In this document: piece by piece, positions 32,136 to 39,780 of the stretch
How the letters are laid out: each line of letters starts with the position of its first letter
Numbering within the stretch: position 1 is the stretch's first letter
Source: JAOAPY01 sp041492185
Lineage (GTDB): Bacteria > Acidobacteriota > Blastocatellia > Pyrinomonadales > Pyrinomonadaceae
DNA length: 39,894 nucleotides
Assembly: GCA_041492185.1 (NCBI GenBank)
Contig: JBGPWL010000038.1
Location: forward strand, 1-39,894
Direction: 5' to 3'
Notes under the pieces: generated by a model
Databases searched by the model: none
What the model was told of the DNA's origin: nothing
Seen by the model: the letters and a program-made list of their open reading frames with translations, nothing else
Made by a program: the position numbers and the translations under genes

Positions 32136-33719
32136 ATGAAATCCAAAGCAACATCACTTTTGCTCGCTGTCATCGCCGTCGCGTTCTCGCTTTCCCGCGC
32201 CACCGCGCAAACAGGCGCGACGAAACCAGCGGCCGCCGGTCCGGTTGTAGTCGAACAGCAGTCCCCGGCGCCCCAGGTCGTGACCGTGCTGCATCGGCTC
32301 AACGGGCTTAAAATGCTCAGACTCCTGCTTCGCTCGGGTCAAACCGTTGGCGCGGTCGAAACTATGGACGACGCATTCAAGATTGACCGGCAAGTACACA
32401 CGAACATCATCGCGGGCCTCGCCCTTGAGGATGGCCAAACGGTTGTCGCGTGGTTACCTGAAGCCGAGGTCGAGGTTGAAAGTCTGATGACGGCGTTTCC
32501 GCCGATGAAATCCAGCGAGATGTTTAGTCCTGCTTCGGGAACTGCTGCTTCGACGAGCGCGTTTGCTGGAACGCTCCCCGGCGCACCTGATCTGACGATC
32601 ATCGGGCGCGACGGTAAACGTCATAGAGCAAGCTATATCGGCCTGGACGGAATAACGGGACTGTCGTTGCTGAAACTCTCCGACGTTCGTTTGTTGCCGG
32701 CAACCAGTGCTGTAGATCAGGAGCTTTCGTTGGGTCAGCGAATGCGTTTGTTTTCTCCGGAACCGGCGCCGGGCGCGGAGTCGAGTATTAGTGGCGCGAT
32801 CTATATTCGGGTCGGCGAGACGGAAGGGAAGGTTGTCAGCATCGCTCGGGGACCCGCTGGCGCGATTGGCCGCATAAGAATCAAATTGGCGAAGCTTTCA
32901 CCCGCCAACATCGGCGGCATCGCCGTCAACGACTCGGGTCAAACCGTCGGCATTGTCGACGGTATTAACGGAAATGAAGCGAGCGTTTTGCCGGCGGCTG
33001 TCATTCGCGGCGCCGCGCAGCGCGTGATAGCGCGGCAGGCGAGCGTGCCGCGTCCGTGGCTCGGCGTGCGCGGTGAACCGGTGGCCGCGACGCCCATCGA
33101 ACAGATCGTGCGCAATGGTTGGAAGCGCGAGAACGCGATGTCGCTCTTTGAAGATCAACGCGGCATTCTGCTCACTTCGATTATTCCTGGAAGCCCCGCG
33201 GAATCAGCGGCGCTGCATCCCGGCGACGTGATCCTGCGAGTCAACGACGGCGAAGTTAAAAGTGCGGACGACTTCTCGTTGCTGCTCGATCAAGTCGCCG
33301 CCGGCAATCCGGTGCGCTTCACGATCGTCCGTCCGGATCATGTCAATCCCGAAGCCGTGGTTGTAATGCTGACCGAGTCAATGGATCCATTCTTCGCGAC
33401 TAAGATGTTCGAGACTCGCAGGCCGCGCGCCGCCCTGCCAAATCCGTTGCGTGATCAGGGAATTGAGACGGTGGCAATTCGGCCAAAATTCCCGACCCGC
33501 GCCGGCGCCTCAAGCGGTCTGCTGGTCGTTTATGTTCAGCCTCAGAGCGCAGCGTTTAAGGCGGGACTGCGAACCGGCGATGTGATTGAAGCGATCAATG
33601 GCCAACCGATCTCTACAACACCTGCCATACCAAAGCTCCAGCGCGCGAGCTACACGCTGAATGTGGTACGAAACAAACAGCAGCTTGTCTTCACCGTGCC
33701 CGCATCGACGGTGCAGTAG
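32136..33719 (+). CDS. Secreted PDZ protein with degenerate HtrA-like domain
   Basis: A 527-residue protein with a signal peptide (about 1-24). Residues about 45-300 resemble the HtrA trypsin fold, but the catalytic residues are gone. The usual DLAVLK strand reads GLSLLKL (175-181), with Gly instead of Asp. The GNSGGP loop reads PANIGGIAV (256-264), without the Ser. Two PDZ domains follow (about 306-410 and 460-523), including RGILLTSIIPGSPAESAAL. It is probably a non-catalytic binding or regulatory partner. It sits directly after the sigma and anti-sigma genes, a place where active HtrA/DegS-type proteases usually act. Confidence 0.85.
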   Translation: MKSKATSLLLAVIAVAFSLSRATAQTGATKPAAAGPVVVEQQSPAPQVVTVLHRLNGLKMLRLLLRSGQTVGAVETMDDAFKIDRQVHTNIIAGLALEDGQTVVAWLPEAEVEVESLMTAFPPMKSSEMFSPASGTAASTSAFAGTLPGAPDLTIIGRDGKRHRASYIGLDGITGLSLLKLSDVRLLPATSAVDQELSLGQRMRLFSPEPAPGAESSISGAIYIRVGETEGKVVSIARGPAGAIGRIRIKLAKLSPANIGGIAVNDSGQTVGIVDGINGNEASVLPAAVIRGAAQRVIARQASVPRPWLGVRGEPVAATPIEQIVRNGWKRENAMSLFEDQRGILLTSIIPGSPAESAALHPGDVILRVNDGEVKSADDFSLLLDQVAAGNPVRFTIVRPDHVNPEAVVVMLTESMDPFFATKMFETRRPRAALPNPLRDQGIETVAIRPKFPTRAGASSGLLVVYVQPQSAAFKAGLRTGDVIEAINGQPISTTPAIPKLQRASYTLNVVRNKQQLVFTVPASTVQ

Positions 33720-33802
33720 CCCGCGCGTTAGCAAGGGCGCCTGACGTTCCAGACTCCCGACTCTCGACTGATCCATCACGCCCTCTCTAACGGTCGGGCT
33801 AC
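33716..33802. repeat. Inverted repeat covering both convergent stop codons
   Basis: Arms 33716-33739 and 33779-33802 match in reverse complement at about 20 of 24 positions (GTAGCCCG...TTAG...GGGCG). The TAG of the PDZ gene lies in the left arm and the TAG of the convergent cytochrome gene lies in the right arm. It may serve as a two-way transcription end. Confidence 0.7.
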
Positions 33803-34155
33803 TGCCCGGATGGCTGCTGAGAGAGAAAGTCGCGAATCAGACGCCGCTCGTTTTCGTCTTTGATGCGGGTGAATAACTTCGTGCCAAGCGTGGTAATTGT
33901 TGCTGGTCGATCAAACGGCAGGTGTTCGTACACCTTCCCGCCGGCGAAATGGCACGGTCTACAGCGAGCCTCGAGGATCGGCCTAACCTGCGTTGCAAAA
34001 TCTACTCGGCCTGCCTTCGACGAGATCTCACGTTCGCTGGTGCTTACACTAGCCGGCTTGTTAGGCGATTTTAAGGCTGCGTCGAGTCTTCCATGGCCGC
34101 AAGTATTCGAACCGAGACCGAAGGCCATTCCGATGAGCAGTATGAATGCTCGCAT
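33799..34155 (-). CDS. Small exported c-type cytochrome
   Basis: A 118-residue protein with a short N-terminal signal peptide (about 1-15) and a single haem c site, CRPCH at 65-69 (VRPILEARCRPCHFAGG). This matches the N-terminal haem motif of the planctomycete-type cytochrome c (PSCyt/DUF1549) family. Length is close to a minimal cytochrome. It is divergent from the circularly permuted ATP-grasp gene and ends against the PDZ gene repeat. No redox partner is adjacent, though the six-haem cytochrome is 12 kb away. Confidence 0.82.
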   Translation of the reverse strand: MRAFILLIGMAFGLGSNTCGHGRLDAALKSPNKPASVSTSEREISSKAGRVDFATQVRPILEARCRPCHFAGGKVYEHLPFDRPATITTLGTKLFTRIKDENERRLIRDFLSQQPSGQ

Positions 34156-34387
34156 GACCCAATCTTATTCCTCTCTGACCGGCTTCGCAATAAGTAGGGC
34201 ATGCTTTGGCGGCAGGCGTTGAAGACTCTCACTTCTTGAACCAGGTGTTTCGGACTTGGCGGGATAAGGTTCTTAGCCGTTTCCACGGCCGTGCGTGAGA
34301 GCGTGGTTGTCTGTCTGCTGGTTGTGATACCCTGTCCCTTCCTTAAGAGTGTTTTCATCACACCGCGGAGAGTTGTGACCGGGGTCT

Positions 34388-35743
34388 ATGCTCCATCAAG
34401 CCGTTTCCCACTATCACGAACTGCTAACCAGAGACAATCTTTCTGAAGATTCGCGCGCGTTGCTCGATGAAGGCCTCGAGCGCTCGAAGTTGATCTTCGG
34501 CGGCCGCCGTCTGTCTCCTTATCTACGTCCACATTTCGTTTTGGAAGCAGACTTCGCGCGCATCAAGACGATCTGCGAGACGGTTTGGTCCGCAATCCAG
34601 AAGGTTAAAGACGCGGCGATACAAGACGAGTCGCTCGTAAGTGAACTGGGGTTGACGGAAATCGAGCGCGAGCTGATCAAAATCGATCCCGGTTACGTGG
34701 CCGTGTCGCCGACGGCGCGGCTTGATTCGTTTCTCACTGACGATGCTTACAGTTTTGTCGAACTAAACGGCGAGAGCCCGGCGGGAATCGCCTATGCCGA
34801 TGCTGCGTACGAGATCTATTCGGCGCTGCCGGTGATGAAACGGTTTGCCGAAAAATACAATCTGCGCGCGCTCTACGGGCGGCGGCTCATGCTCGATGTG
34901 TTGCTGCATTCATACGAAGAATTTCTCGGGCGCAAACCGGATCACACTCCGCGCATCGCAATCGTTGATCTCAAAGGATTGCCGACACAGAAAGAGTTTG
35001 AGTTGTTCAGGGAATTCTTCGAGCGCGAGGGATATCCGGCTTTGATCTGCTCGCCTGACGAACTCGAATTCCGCAACGATCGGTTGCGGGCAGGTGACTT
35101 TGAAATCGACATTGTTTACAAACGGCTCCTGGTTAACGAGTATCTTCCGATCATCGAGAAGCATCCCGCGCTGTTGCAGGCCTATCGCGCCCGGGCCATC
35201 TGCATGGTCAACAGTTTTCGCTCAAAGCTGATTCACAAAAAAGCGATCTTCGCCATTCTAACCTCGGCCCGATACGCGCGGCTGTTCAGCGAGGACGAGC
35301 GCGCGGCGATCAGCCTACACGTTCCCTGGACGCGGCGCGTGCGTGCTGAGAAGAGCGATTACTTTGGCAAAGAGGTAGAGCTGCTTGAGTTTATCGTCGC
35401 AAACCGCGAACGTTTGGTGCTGAAACCAAACGACGATTATGGCGGGCACGGAATCTCGATCGGTTGGAACAAGGACGAGATTCGGTGGAATGAAGCGTTG
35501 CGGACCGCGCTCGTTAATGGCGATTACCTGGTCCAGGAGCGCGTGCCGACCGCGCGCGAAGTTTTTCCGGCGTTGCTGCCCGATGGCACAGTACAGTTTG
35601 CCGAGCAGCTCGTCGACCTCGATCCTTTGCTCTTTAACGGGAAAGTGGGTTCAGCCTTCACGCGTTTGTCTTCGACTGAACTGGCAAACGTCAGCTCAGG
35701 CGGCGGGATGGTCCCGACCTATATAATCAGCGAAAAGAAGTAG
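34388..35743 (+). CDS. Circularly permuted ATP-grasp ligase (type 2-like)
   Basis: A 451-residue protein. FVELNGESPAG (123-133), IVYKR (242-246), VNSFRSKLIHKK (274-285) and LVLKPNDDYGGHGI (343-356) match the circularly permuted ATP-grasp family (COG2308-like). The conserved Lys and Gly-rich loop come late in the sequence, as expected for the permuted order. Such proteins are predicted amide- or peptide-bond ligases, often found with YbdK/GCS2 proteins. Here a PilZ gene and a YbdK-type gene follow on the same strand. The substrate is unknown. Confidence 0.88.
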   Translation: MLHQAVSHYHELLTRDNLSEDSRALLDEGLERSKLIFGGRRLSPYLRPHFVLEADFARIKTICETVWSAIQKVKDAAIQDESLVSELGLTEIERELIKIDPGYVAVSPTARLDSFLTDDAYSFVELNGESPAGIAYADAAYEIYSALPVMKRFAEKYNLRALYGRRLMLDVLLHSYEEFLGRKPDHTPRIAIVDLKGLPTQKEFELFREFFEREGYPALICSPDELEFRNDRLRAGDFEIDIVYKRLLVNEYLPIIEKHPALLQAYRARAICMVNSFRSKLIHKKAIFAILTSARYARLFSEDERAAISLHVPWTRRVRAEKSDYFGKEVELLEFIVANRERLVLKPNDDYGGHGISIGWNKDEIRWNEALRTALVNGDYLVQERVPTAREVFPALLPDGTVQFAEQLVDLDPLLFNGKVGSAFTRLSSTELANVSSGGGMVPTYIISEKK

Positions 35744-35747
35744 AAAA

Positions 35748-35832
35748 TGTCCGACACTTCAGTTTGTCGTTGACTCTTGCCTGGAGGCTGTTCGGTTGAC
35801 ATCAAGAACGATAAACTGAAGTTTGTCGGACA
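35748..35832. repeat. Inverted repeat with TGAA-loop hairpin
   Basis: Arms 35748-35771 and 35807-35832 match in reverse complement apart from a 2-base gap and one mismatch. The right arm forms CGATAAAC, TGAA, GTTTGTCG (35810-35829); the left arm has lost bases from its stem. It starts 4 bases after the ATP-grasp stop codon and has the same loop as the 3926 element. TACAAT at 35854-35859 could be a -10 for the PilZ gene. Confidence 0.8.
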
Positions 35833-35901
35833 TCCGGGCTGGCGAAAAGAGTGTACAATGTGTTCGCATAAGCTCTGCCAATCCATTTGAGGAGAACGGC
35901 T

Positions 35902-36240
35902 GTGGCTGAAGAGTTCGACGACGACGAACCTACTTTGGCGCCGGACAATCGGCGCCGACACGATCGATCGCGATTGATCGTTGACGTCTTCTTTGACGGG
36001 AAGGACGGGACCGGCATCGCCAGTACGAAGGACATCAGCGTCGGCGGTCTCTACATGAACACGCAGTCCGTGCTGCCCGAAGGCGCTGTCTTGCTGCTGC
36101 GTATTCCCTGTGGCGCAAAACAGGTGGTGGTGAATGCCGGCGTTGTTTACAGCAATCCCGGGCGCGGCGTTGGCGTGAGGTTTCAAAATCTTTCAGACGA
36201 AGACCGTGCGCTGATTGAACGAGAGTTGGACGCGGAATAA
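35902..36240 (+). CDS. PilZ domain protein (c-di-GMP receptor type)
   Basis: A 112-residue single-domain PilZ protein. The two c-di-GMP contact motifs are visible: RRRHDRSRL (about 19-27, the RxxxR type) and DISVGGLYM (about 48-56, the D/NxSxxG type). PilZ proteins bind cyclic di-GMP and change partner activity. The GTG start is chosen because GAGGAGA lies 6 bases upstream; a TTG at 35887 overlaps that site. The YbdK-type ligase starts 10 bases after its stop, so the two are co-transcribed. Its likely partner is the ligase or a surface process; this is inference. Confidence 0.9.
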   Translation: MAEEFDDDEPTLAPDNRRRHDRSRLIVDVFFDGKDGTGIASTKDISVGGLYMNTQSVLPEGAVLLLRIPCGAKQVVVNAGVVYSNPGRGVGVRFQNLSDEDRALIERELDAE

Positions 36241-36250
36241 GAGGTTCCCT

Positions 36251-37411
36251 ATGTTCGATCAATTCACATTGGGTATTGAAGAGGAATTCCAGATCGTCGA
36301 TCCGCAGACGCGTGAGCTGCGTTCGCACGTGGTAGCTTTTCTCGAAGAAGGCCGCATGCTGCTTGGCGAGCAGATCAAGCCTGAGATGATTCAGTCGCAG
36401 ATCGAAGTGGGCACCGGCGTCTGCAGGAATATTCAGGAAGCGCGCGCCGACATTTCGCGTCTGCGCGGCATTATCGCCGGGTTGGCAGAGAAGAATGGAT
36501 TAAAGATCGTTGCGGCCTCAACGCATCCCATCTCGCGTTGGCAGGACCAAAAGATTTTCGATGACGAGCGATACGAGTTGCTAATCGAGGAACTCCAAAC
36601 TGTCGCGCGCTCCCTTTTGATCTTTGGCCTTCATGTTCATGTGGGCATCGCCGATCGCGAGCGCCAAATTCACATCATGAACGCCTCGCGCTACTTCCTG
36701 CCGCACGTGCTGGCCCTGACAACTTCGTCGCCGTTCTGGATGGGCCACAACACGGGATTGAAATCGTACCGCTCGGAGATCTTCAAGAAGTTCCCGCGCA
36801 CGGACATTCCCGATCACTTCGATTCGTATTCCGGGTTTGAGCGTTACATCGCACTACTGGTCAAGACCGGCTGCATCAACGACGGGAAGAAGATCTGGTG
36901 GGACTGCCGGCCGCATCCGTTTTTCCCGACGCTCGAGTTTCGCATCTGCGACATTCCCACGCGCGTCGACGACACCGTCGCGATCGCGGCGCTGTTTCAG
37001 GCCATCGTTGCCAAGCTCACGAAGTTGATCGAAAAGAATCTGGGCTTTCGTCTTTACCGGCGGATGCTAATTCAGGAAAACAAGTGGCGCGCCGTGCGTT
37101 GGGGACTGGACGGCATGATGATCGACTTTGGCAAGGAGAAGGAAGTCCCCACGAAGGATTTGATTCGCGAGCTGTTGGATTTTGTTGACGACGTGCTCGA
37201 CGATCTCGGCTCGCGCAAAGAGGTTGAGCACATCCACACGATCCTCGATCGCGGCACCTCAGCCGACGAGCAACTGCGTGTCTACAAAGAAACCAACGAC
37301 CTCAAAGCCGTGGTCGACCGACTAATGGAATTGACTATGGAAAGCGTCCCGCGCGACGTGAGCTTGGTTGTCGGCAAGACCGCCACCGCGCCGTCGACGA
37401 TTGCGAAGTGA
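36251..37411 (+). CDS. YbdK-type carboxylate-amine ligase (GCS2 family)
   Basis: A 386-residue protein of the glutamate-cysteine ligase type 2 superfamily. LGIEEEFQIVD (7-17), HVHVGI (128-133) and LEFRICDIPTR are diagnostic. Such enzymes form an amide bond between a glutamate-like carboxylate and an amine with ATP; E. coli YbdK has weak glutamate-cysteine ligase activity. The ATG at 36251 has GAGG upstream; a GTG frame from 36215 runs into the PilZ gene. It is the last gene of the ATP-grasp, PilZ, ligase set. Confidence 0.94.
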   Translation: MFDQFTLGIEEEFQIVDPQTRELRSHVVAFLEEGRMLLGEQIKPEMIQSQIEVGTGVCRNIQEARADISRLRGIIAGLAEKNGLKIVAASTHPISRWQDQKIFDDERYELLIEELQTVARSLLIFGLHVHVGIADRERQIHIMNASRYFLPHVLALTTSSPFWMGHNTGLKSYRSEIFKKFPRTDIPDHFDSYSGFERYIALLVKTGCINDGKKIWWDCRPHPFFPTLEFRICDIPTRVDDTVAIAALFQAIVAKLTKLIEKNLGFRLYRRMLIQENKWRAVRWGLDGMMIDFGKEKEVPTKDLIRELLDFVDDVLDDLGSRKEVEHIHTILDRGTSADEQLRVYKETNDLKAVVDRLMELTMESVPRDVSLVVGKTATAPSTIAK

Positions 37412-37427
37412 CAGTCAAGGTCTTCTC

Positions 37428-38111
37428 TCATCGAACTCTTGCCAAAAAATCATCCTTAAAATTGAACATCAACCTGTCCAACTCCCAGCCGTTGAGACCG
37501 GCATCGGTAGCCACGGACAGGTAGAACTTCTCATGGTCGGCGTATGAATTGAAGGACAGGCCCCAAGCCTTCGACAACGCCTTGATTCGCGAATCGATTG
37601 CAATCGAGTCGTGGAAATCCGGATGGTAAACGGCCATCATAATGTTGCGGGCATTTTTGTCTCCAATTCCTGAGAAGCACTTGAGGAACTGAATCTTTGC
37701 GTCTCGCCCCACGTGACTTAGTAGTCTCTCTTTGGTAGCCTCCGGGCCACCAAGCGCTTTTACCTGTTCGAAACATTTCAAGATGAACCGCGCTTTGAGG
37801 TTCGGCATCCTTACCTTCGCTGCTCTGCAGGTCTGCTCGACCTGTTTGGCACGCGCGCTCGGCGAAAGTCGCGCAAGCGCCGTGTAACGCACTCTCTCGT
37901 AGTTATCCTTGTTGCCGATCAGCCCTTGCAAGCCCGCTGCTCGTCCCATAACTGCAAAGCTCTGAAGCAAGTAATGCCAGAGGAAGTCTGGGCGTGCCAA
38001 CTGGCCACGCTCTGCTTTTAGCTCATCGAGTTTATCCTTTTTCTCACGTCCGAGTGCTTTCGCAACCGCGACGAGTTCCTTTTGAATGCTGTGGGCTTGC
38101 TGGAGCGGCAT
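37428..38111 (-). CDS. HhH DNA-glycosylase-fold protein of unknown function
   Basis: A 227-residue protein. A helix-hairpin-helix motif, FSGIGDKNARNIMM (146-159), is followed by Asp173 in DSIAIDSRIKAL, in the position of the catalytic Asp of HhH-GPD DNA glycosylases. The first 100 residues are helical and not recognised. No FeS cluster cysteines are present. Whether it cuts bases or only binds DNA is unknown. Its ATG comes directly after the stop (TAG) of the small antitoxin-like gene, so translation of the two is coupled. Confidence 0.8.
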   Translation of the reverse strand: MPLQQAHSIQKELVAVAKALGREKKDKLDELKAERGQLARPDFLWHYLLQSFAVMGRAAGLQGLIGNKDNYERVRYTALARLSPSARAKQVEQTCRAAKVRMPNLKARFILKCFEQVKALGGPEATKERLLSHVGRDAKIQFLKCFSGIGDKNARNIMMAVYHPDFHDSIAIDSRIKALSKAWGLSFNSYADHEKFYLSVATDAGLNGWELDRLMFNFKDDFLARVR

Positions 38112-38372
38112 CTACGATTCTTCCTTCCCAACCGGCTCGCCAAAACCCTCTTCAGTCGCTTGATAGTCGGTAGGCATCCGAGAAACCAATTCGGCAAGAT
38201 CAACGTTCTTAGCGCTAGCCTCTTTTTCGAGGTCCGCCGCCACACCATGCAGCTTTGCCTCTTGCGGTGTTCCTTCAATGAGTAATCTATCGAGAAGTTC
38301 CAGCAATTCTTCCTTCTCGGCAAGTGAGAGCTGCTTCACACGTTCGACTACTTGGGCGAAGGTTTGGCTCAT
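38112..38372 (-). CDS. Small antitoxin-like protein
   Basis: An 86-residue protein. The first half (VVERVKQLSLAEKEELLELL) is helical and resembles addiction-module components. The C-terminal tail (MPTDYQATEEGFGEPVGKE) resembles the toxin-binding tail of MazE/AbrB-type antitoxins (DYQPEEVDWGxPVGKE). No DNA-binding AbrB fold is present. Its TAG abuts the ATG of the HhH gene. Together they look like an antitoxin-effector pair, but no such pair is known to me; this is a tentative call. Confidence 0.7.
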   Translation of the reverse strand: MSQTFAQVVERVKQLSLAEKEELLELLDRLLIEGTPQEAKLHGVAADLEKEASAKNVDLAELVSRMPTDYQATEEGFGEPVGKEES

Positions 38373-38409
38373 ATCATCAATATCTGATGGTGGAGCATGA
38401 CGAGTCTTC

Positions 38410-38652
38410 TTAGCTCGCTCCGCGAATGTTGGGAGACTTGTCTTTAGAAACTCGAATCAGAGAACGCAGGGCTTCATTGACTGAGTCCGCATTGGGAAAC
38501 ATTTCTGCAACGTCAGGCTCAAGACGAACGACATCACCGAAACTCTTCCTGCCTGGCCCGAGCTTTCTGACCTTCAAGCTCTTGAGGTCGTACTCCGGCC
38601 TGAGTTCGCCATCTTTCTCCGCTTCAACCTTCTTCATAAGCTTCCCGTTCAC
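38410..38652 (-). CDS. BrnA-like antitoxin
   Basis: An 80-residue protein with RPEYDLKSLKVRKLGPGRKS followed by VVRLEPDVAEMFPNADSVNEALRSLIRV, the ribbon-helix-helix-like pattern of the antitoxin found next to BrnT toxins. The start may be the ATG at 38652 or the one at 38637. Either overlaps the shifted end of the BrnT gene, as is usual. It appears intact. Confidence 0.8.
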   Translation of the reverse strand: MNGKLMKKVEAEKDGELRPEYDLKSLKVRKLGPGRKSFGDVVRLEPDVAEMFPNADSVNEALRSLIRVSKDKSPNIRGAS

Positions 38653-38894
38653 TCCGCGTGACTTGTCGTGCGTTAATCAGTCGAATCGTATCATCACGTA
38701 TATGACGCAATCAGTAAACGCCCTTGATTCGACAGTCCAATCATAATATAGCGATGCTCATCTTGGGAATGGTCGGGATCGTAGAAGTCAATGTACAGCG
38801 GATCGTCGAAGATTGACTTAGCCTCTTCAAAAGACACCTGATGCTTATTAGCTAGATTGGAATTCGCTTTCCCTTCATCCCATTCAAAATGCAT
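38624..38894 (-). pseudogene. BrnT toxin disrupted by a frameshift
   Basis: The frame from the ATG at 38894 gives a normal BrnT N-terminus (MHFEWDEGKANSNLANKHQV, then DPDHSQDEHRYIMIGLSNQG) but stops at 38694 after ASYT, at 66 residues. The missing C-terminal part is in another frame immediately after, reading RDDTIRLINARQVTRSEREAY and ending at 38624. The break is near 38697-38703 and is not in a long homopolymer. BrnT is a ribonuclease of RelE-like fold, and the C-terminal residues are needed for activity in known members. The upstream AlkA-like gene ends with a TGA that directly abuts this ATG. Confidence 0.85.
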
Positions 38895-39545
38895 TCAATC
38901 ACCTTTGGGTTCCCGCTTGGCCAGATAATACTGCCACAACATCCTCGCGGCAACGGAGCGATAGGGACGCCAGGCTTCGGCGATCCGAGCAAGCTCGCTG
39001 AATGAAGGACGCGCGCTCATTTTCCGGAGCTTGCCGACAGCCGTTGCGAGCGCCACATCGCCGTCGGGCCAGACGTCCGGACGCCTCAGGGCCATTAACA
39101 AGTAGATGTTAGCCGTCCATGGGCCGACGCCTTTGATACTAAGCAACGCGGCGTGTGCGTCTTCATCATTCAATCGACCAATTCGATCCAACTGCCCGTC
39201 GGCGAAAGCATGGGCCACTTGCACGCAGTAATGCGCCTTCTGTCGCGTTACGCCGAGTGAACGCAAGCGACCTTCCCCGGATTCAATGAACGCTTCAGGA
39301 GTAAACGGTTCGACGTTTGATTTAAGCCGCGCGAACATTGCGCGCGCTGAAACCAGTGAAACCTGTTGCTCGAGAACAATGCGCAGCAGCGTAGGAAATC
39401 CCGGACGCCGCGCCCACATCGGAGGCGTGCCATGCGTTCGATAAATCACGGCGAGGTGCGGGTCGCGTGCAGCCAACTCTTCCGCTGCTGCCGCAAGACT
39501 CTCGCGCGTGAGACGCGAGTAAAGATATTTAGCAGTGGTCTTCAA
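38895..39545 (-). CDS. AlkA-like DNA-3-methyladenine glycosylase
   Basis: A 216-residue HhH-GPD DNA glycosylase that removes alkylated bases. LEQQVS (58-63), the HhH motif LLSIKGVGPWTANI (134-147) and the catalytic Asp in WPDGDVAL (Asp163) are present. The TTG start is chosen because KTTAKYL then follows as in related proteins of this length. The open frame runs to 39689, but that extra part comes from an intergenic repeat (CACGGAGAACACGGAGC type). The stop TGA abuts the BrnT start. It is the first gene of a minus-strand cassette with the toxin-antitoxin genes. Confidence 0.85.
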   Translation of the reverse strand: MKTTAKYLYSRLTRESLAAAAEELAARDPHLAVIYRTHGTPPMWARRPGFPTLLRIVLEQQVSLVSARAMFARLKSNVEPFTPEAFIESGEGRLRSLGVTRQKAHYCVQVAHAFADGQLDRIGRLNDEDAHAALLSIKGVGPWTANIYLLMALRRPDVWPDGDVALATAVGKLRKMSARPSFSELARIAEAWRPYRSVAARMLWQYYLAKREPKGD

Positions 39546-39573
39546 AGACTTGGAAGCTGGAGGTCGGCGCTGA

Positions 39574-39767
39574 CGTTCGCAGGTACAAGGCGAGCCGGAC
39601 CTTGGTTGGTGTCCTAAATTGAAATCTCTGTGAGTGCTCCGTGTTCTCCGTGGCTCTGTAGTGAGTGGTTGTCTAAGCAAATTCACCACAGAAACACAGA
39701 GGCCACAGAGGTTGCACAGAGAAGTATCCGTGAATTAGGTCACAGACGGACCTTGCACCTGCGAACG
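39574..39767. repeat. Inverted repeat enclosing a CACAGAGG-type repeat
   Basis: CGTTCGCAGGTACAAGG (39574-39590) and CCTTGCACCTGCGAACG (39751-39767) match in reverse complement at 16 of 17 positions. Between them lie two mirror-like blocks (CTCCGTGTTCTCCGTGGCTC and CACAGAAACACAGAGGCCAC). It holds no gene and lies just upstream of the AlkA-like start. Confidence 0.65.
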
Positions 39768-39780
39768 CTGCTGCGCCCGG

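Noticed and set aside
39546..39689. N-terminal extension of the AlkA-like gene
   Set aside because: It is encoded by an intergenic repeat and lacks family sequence.
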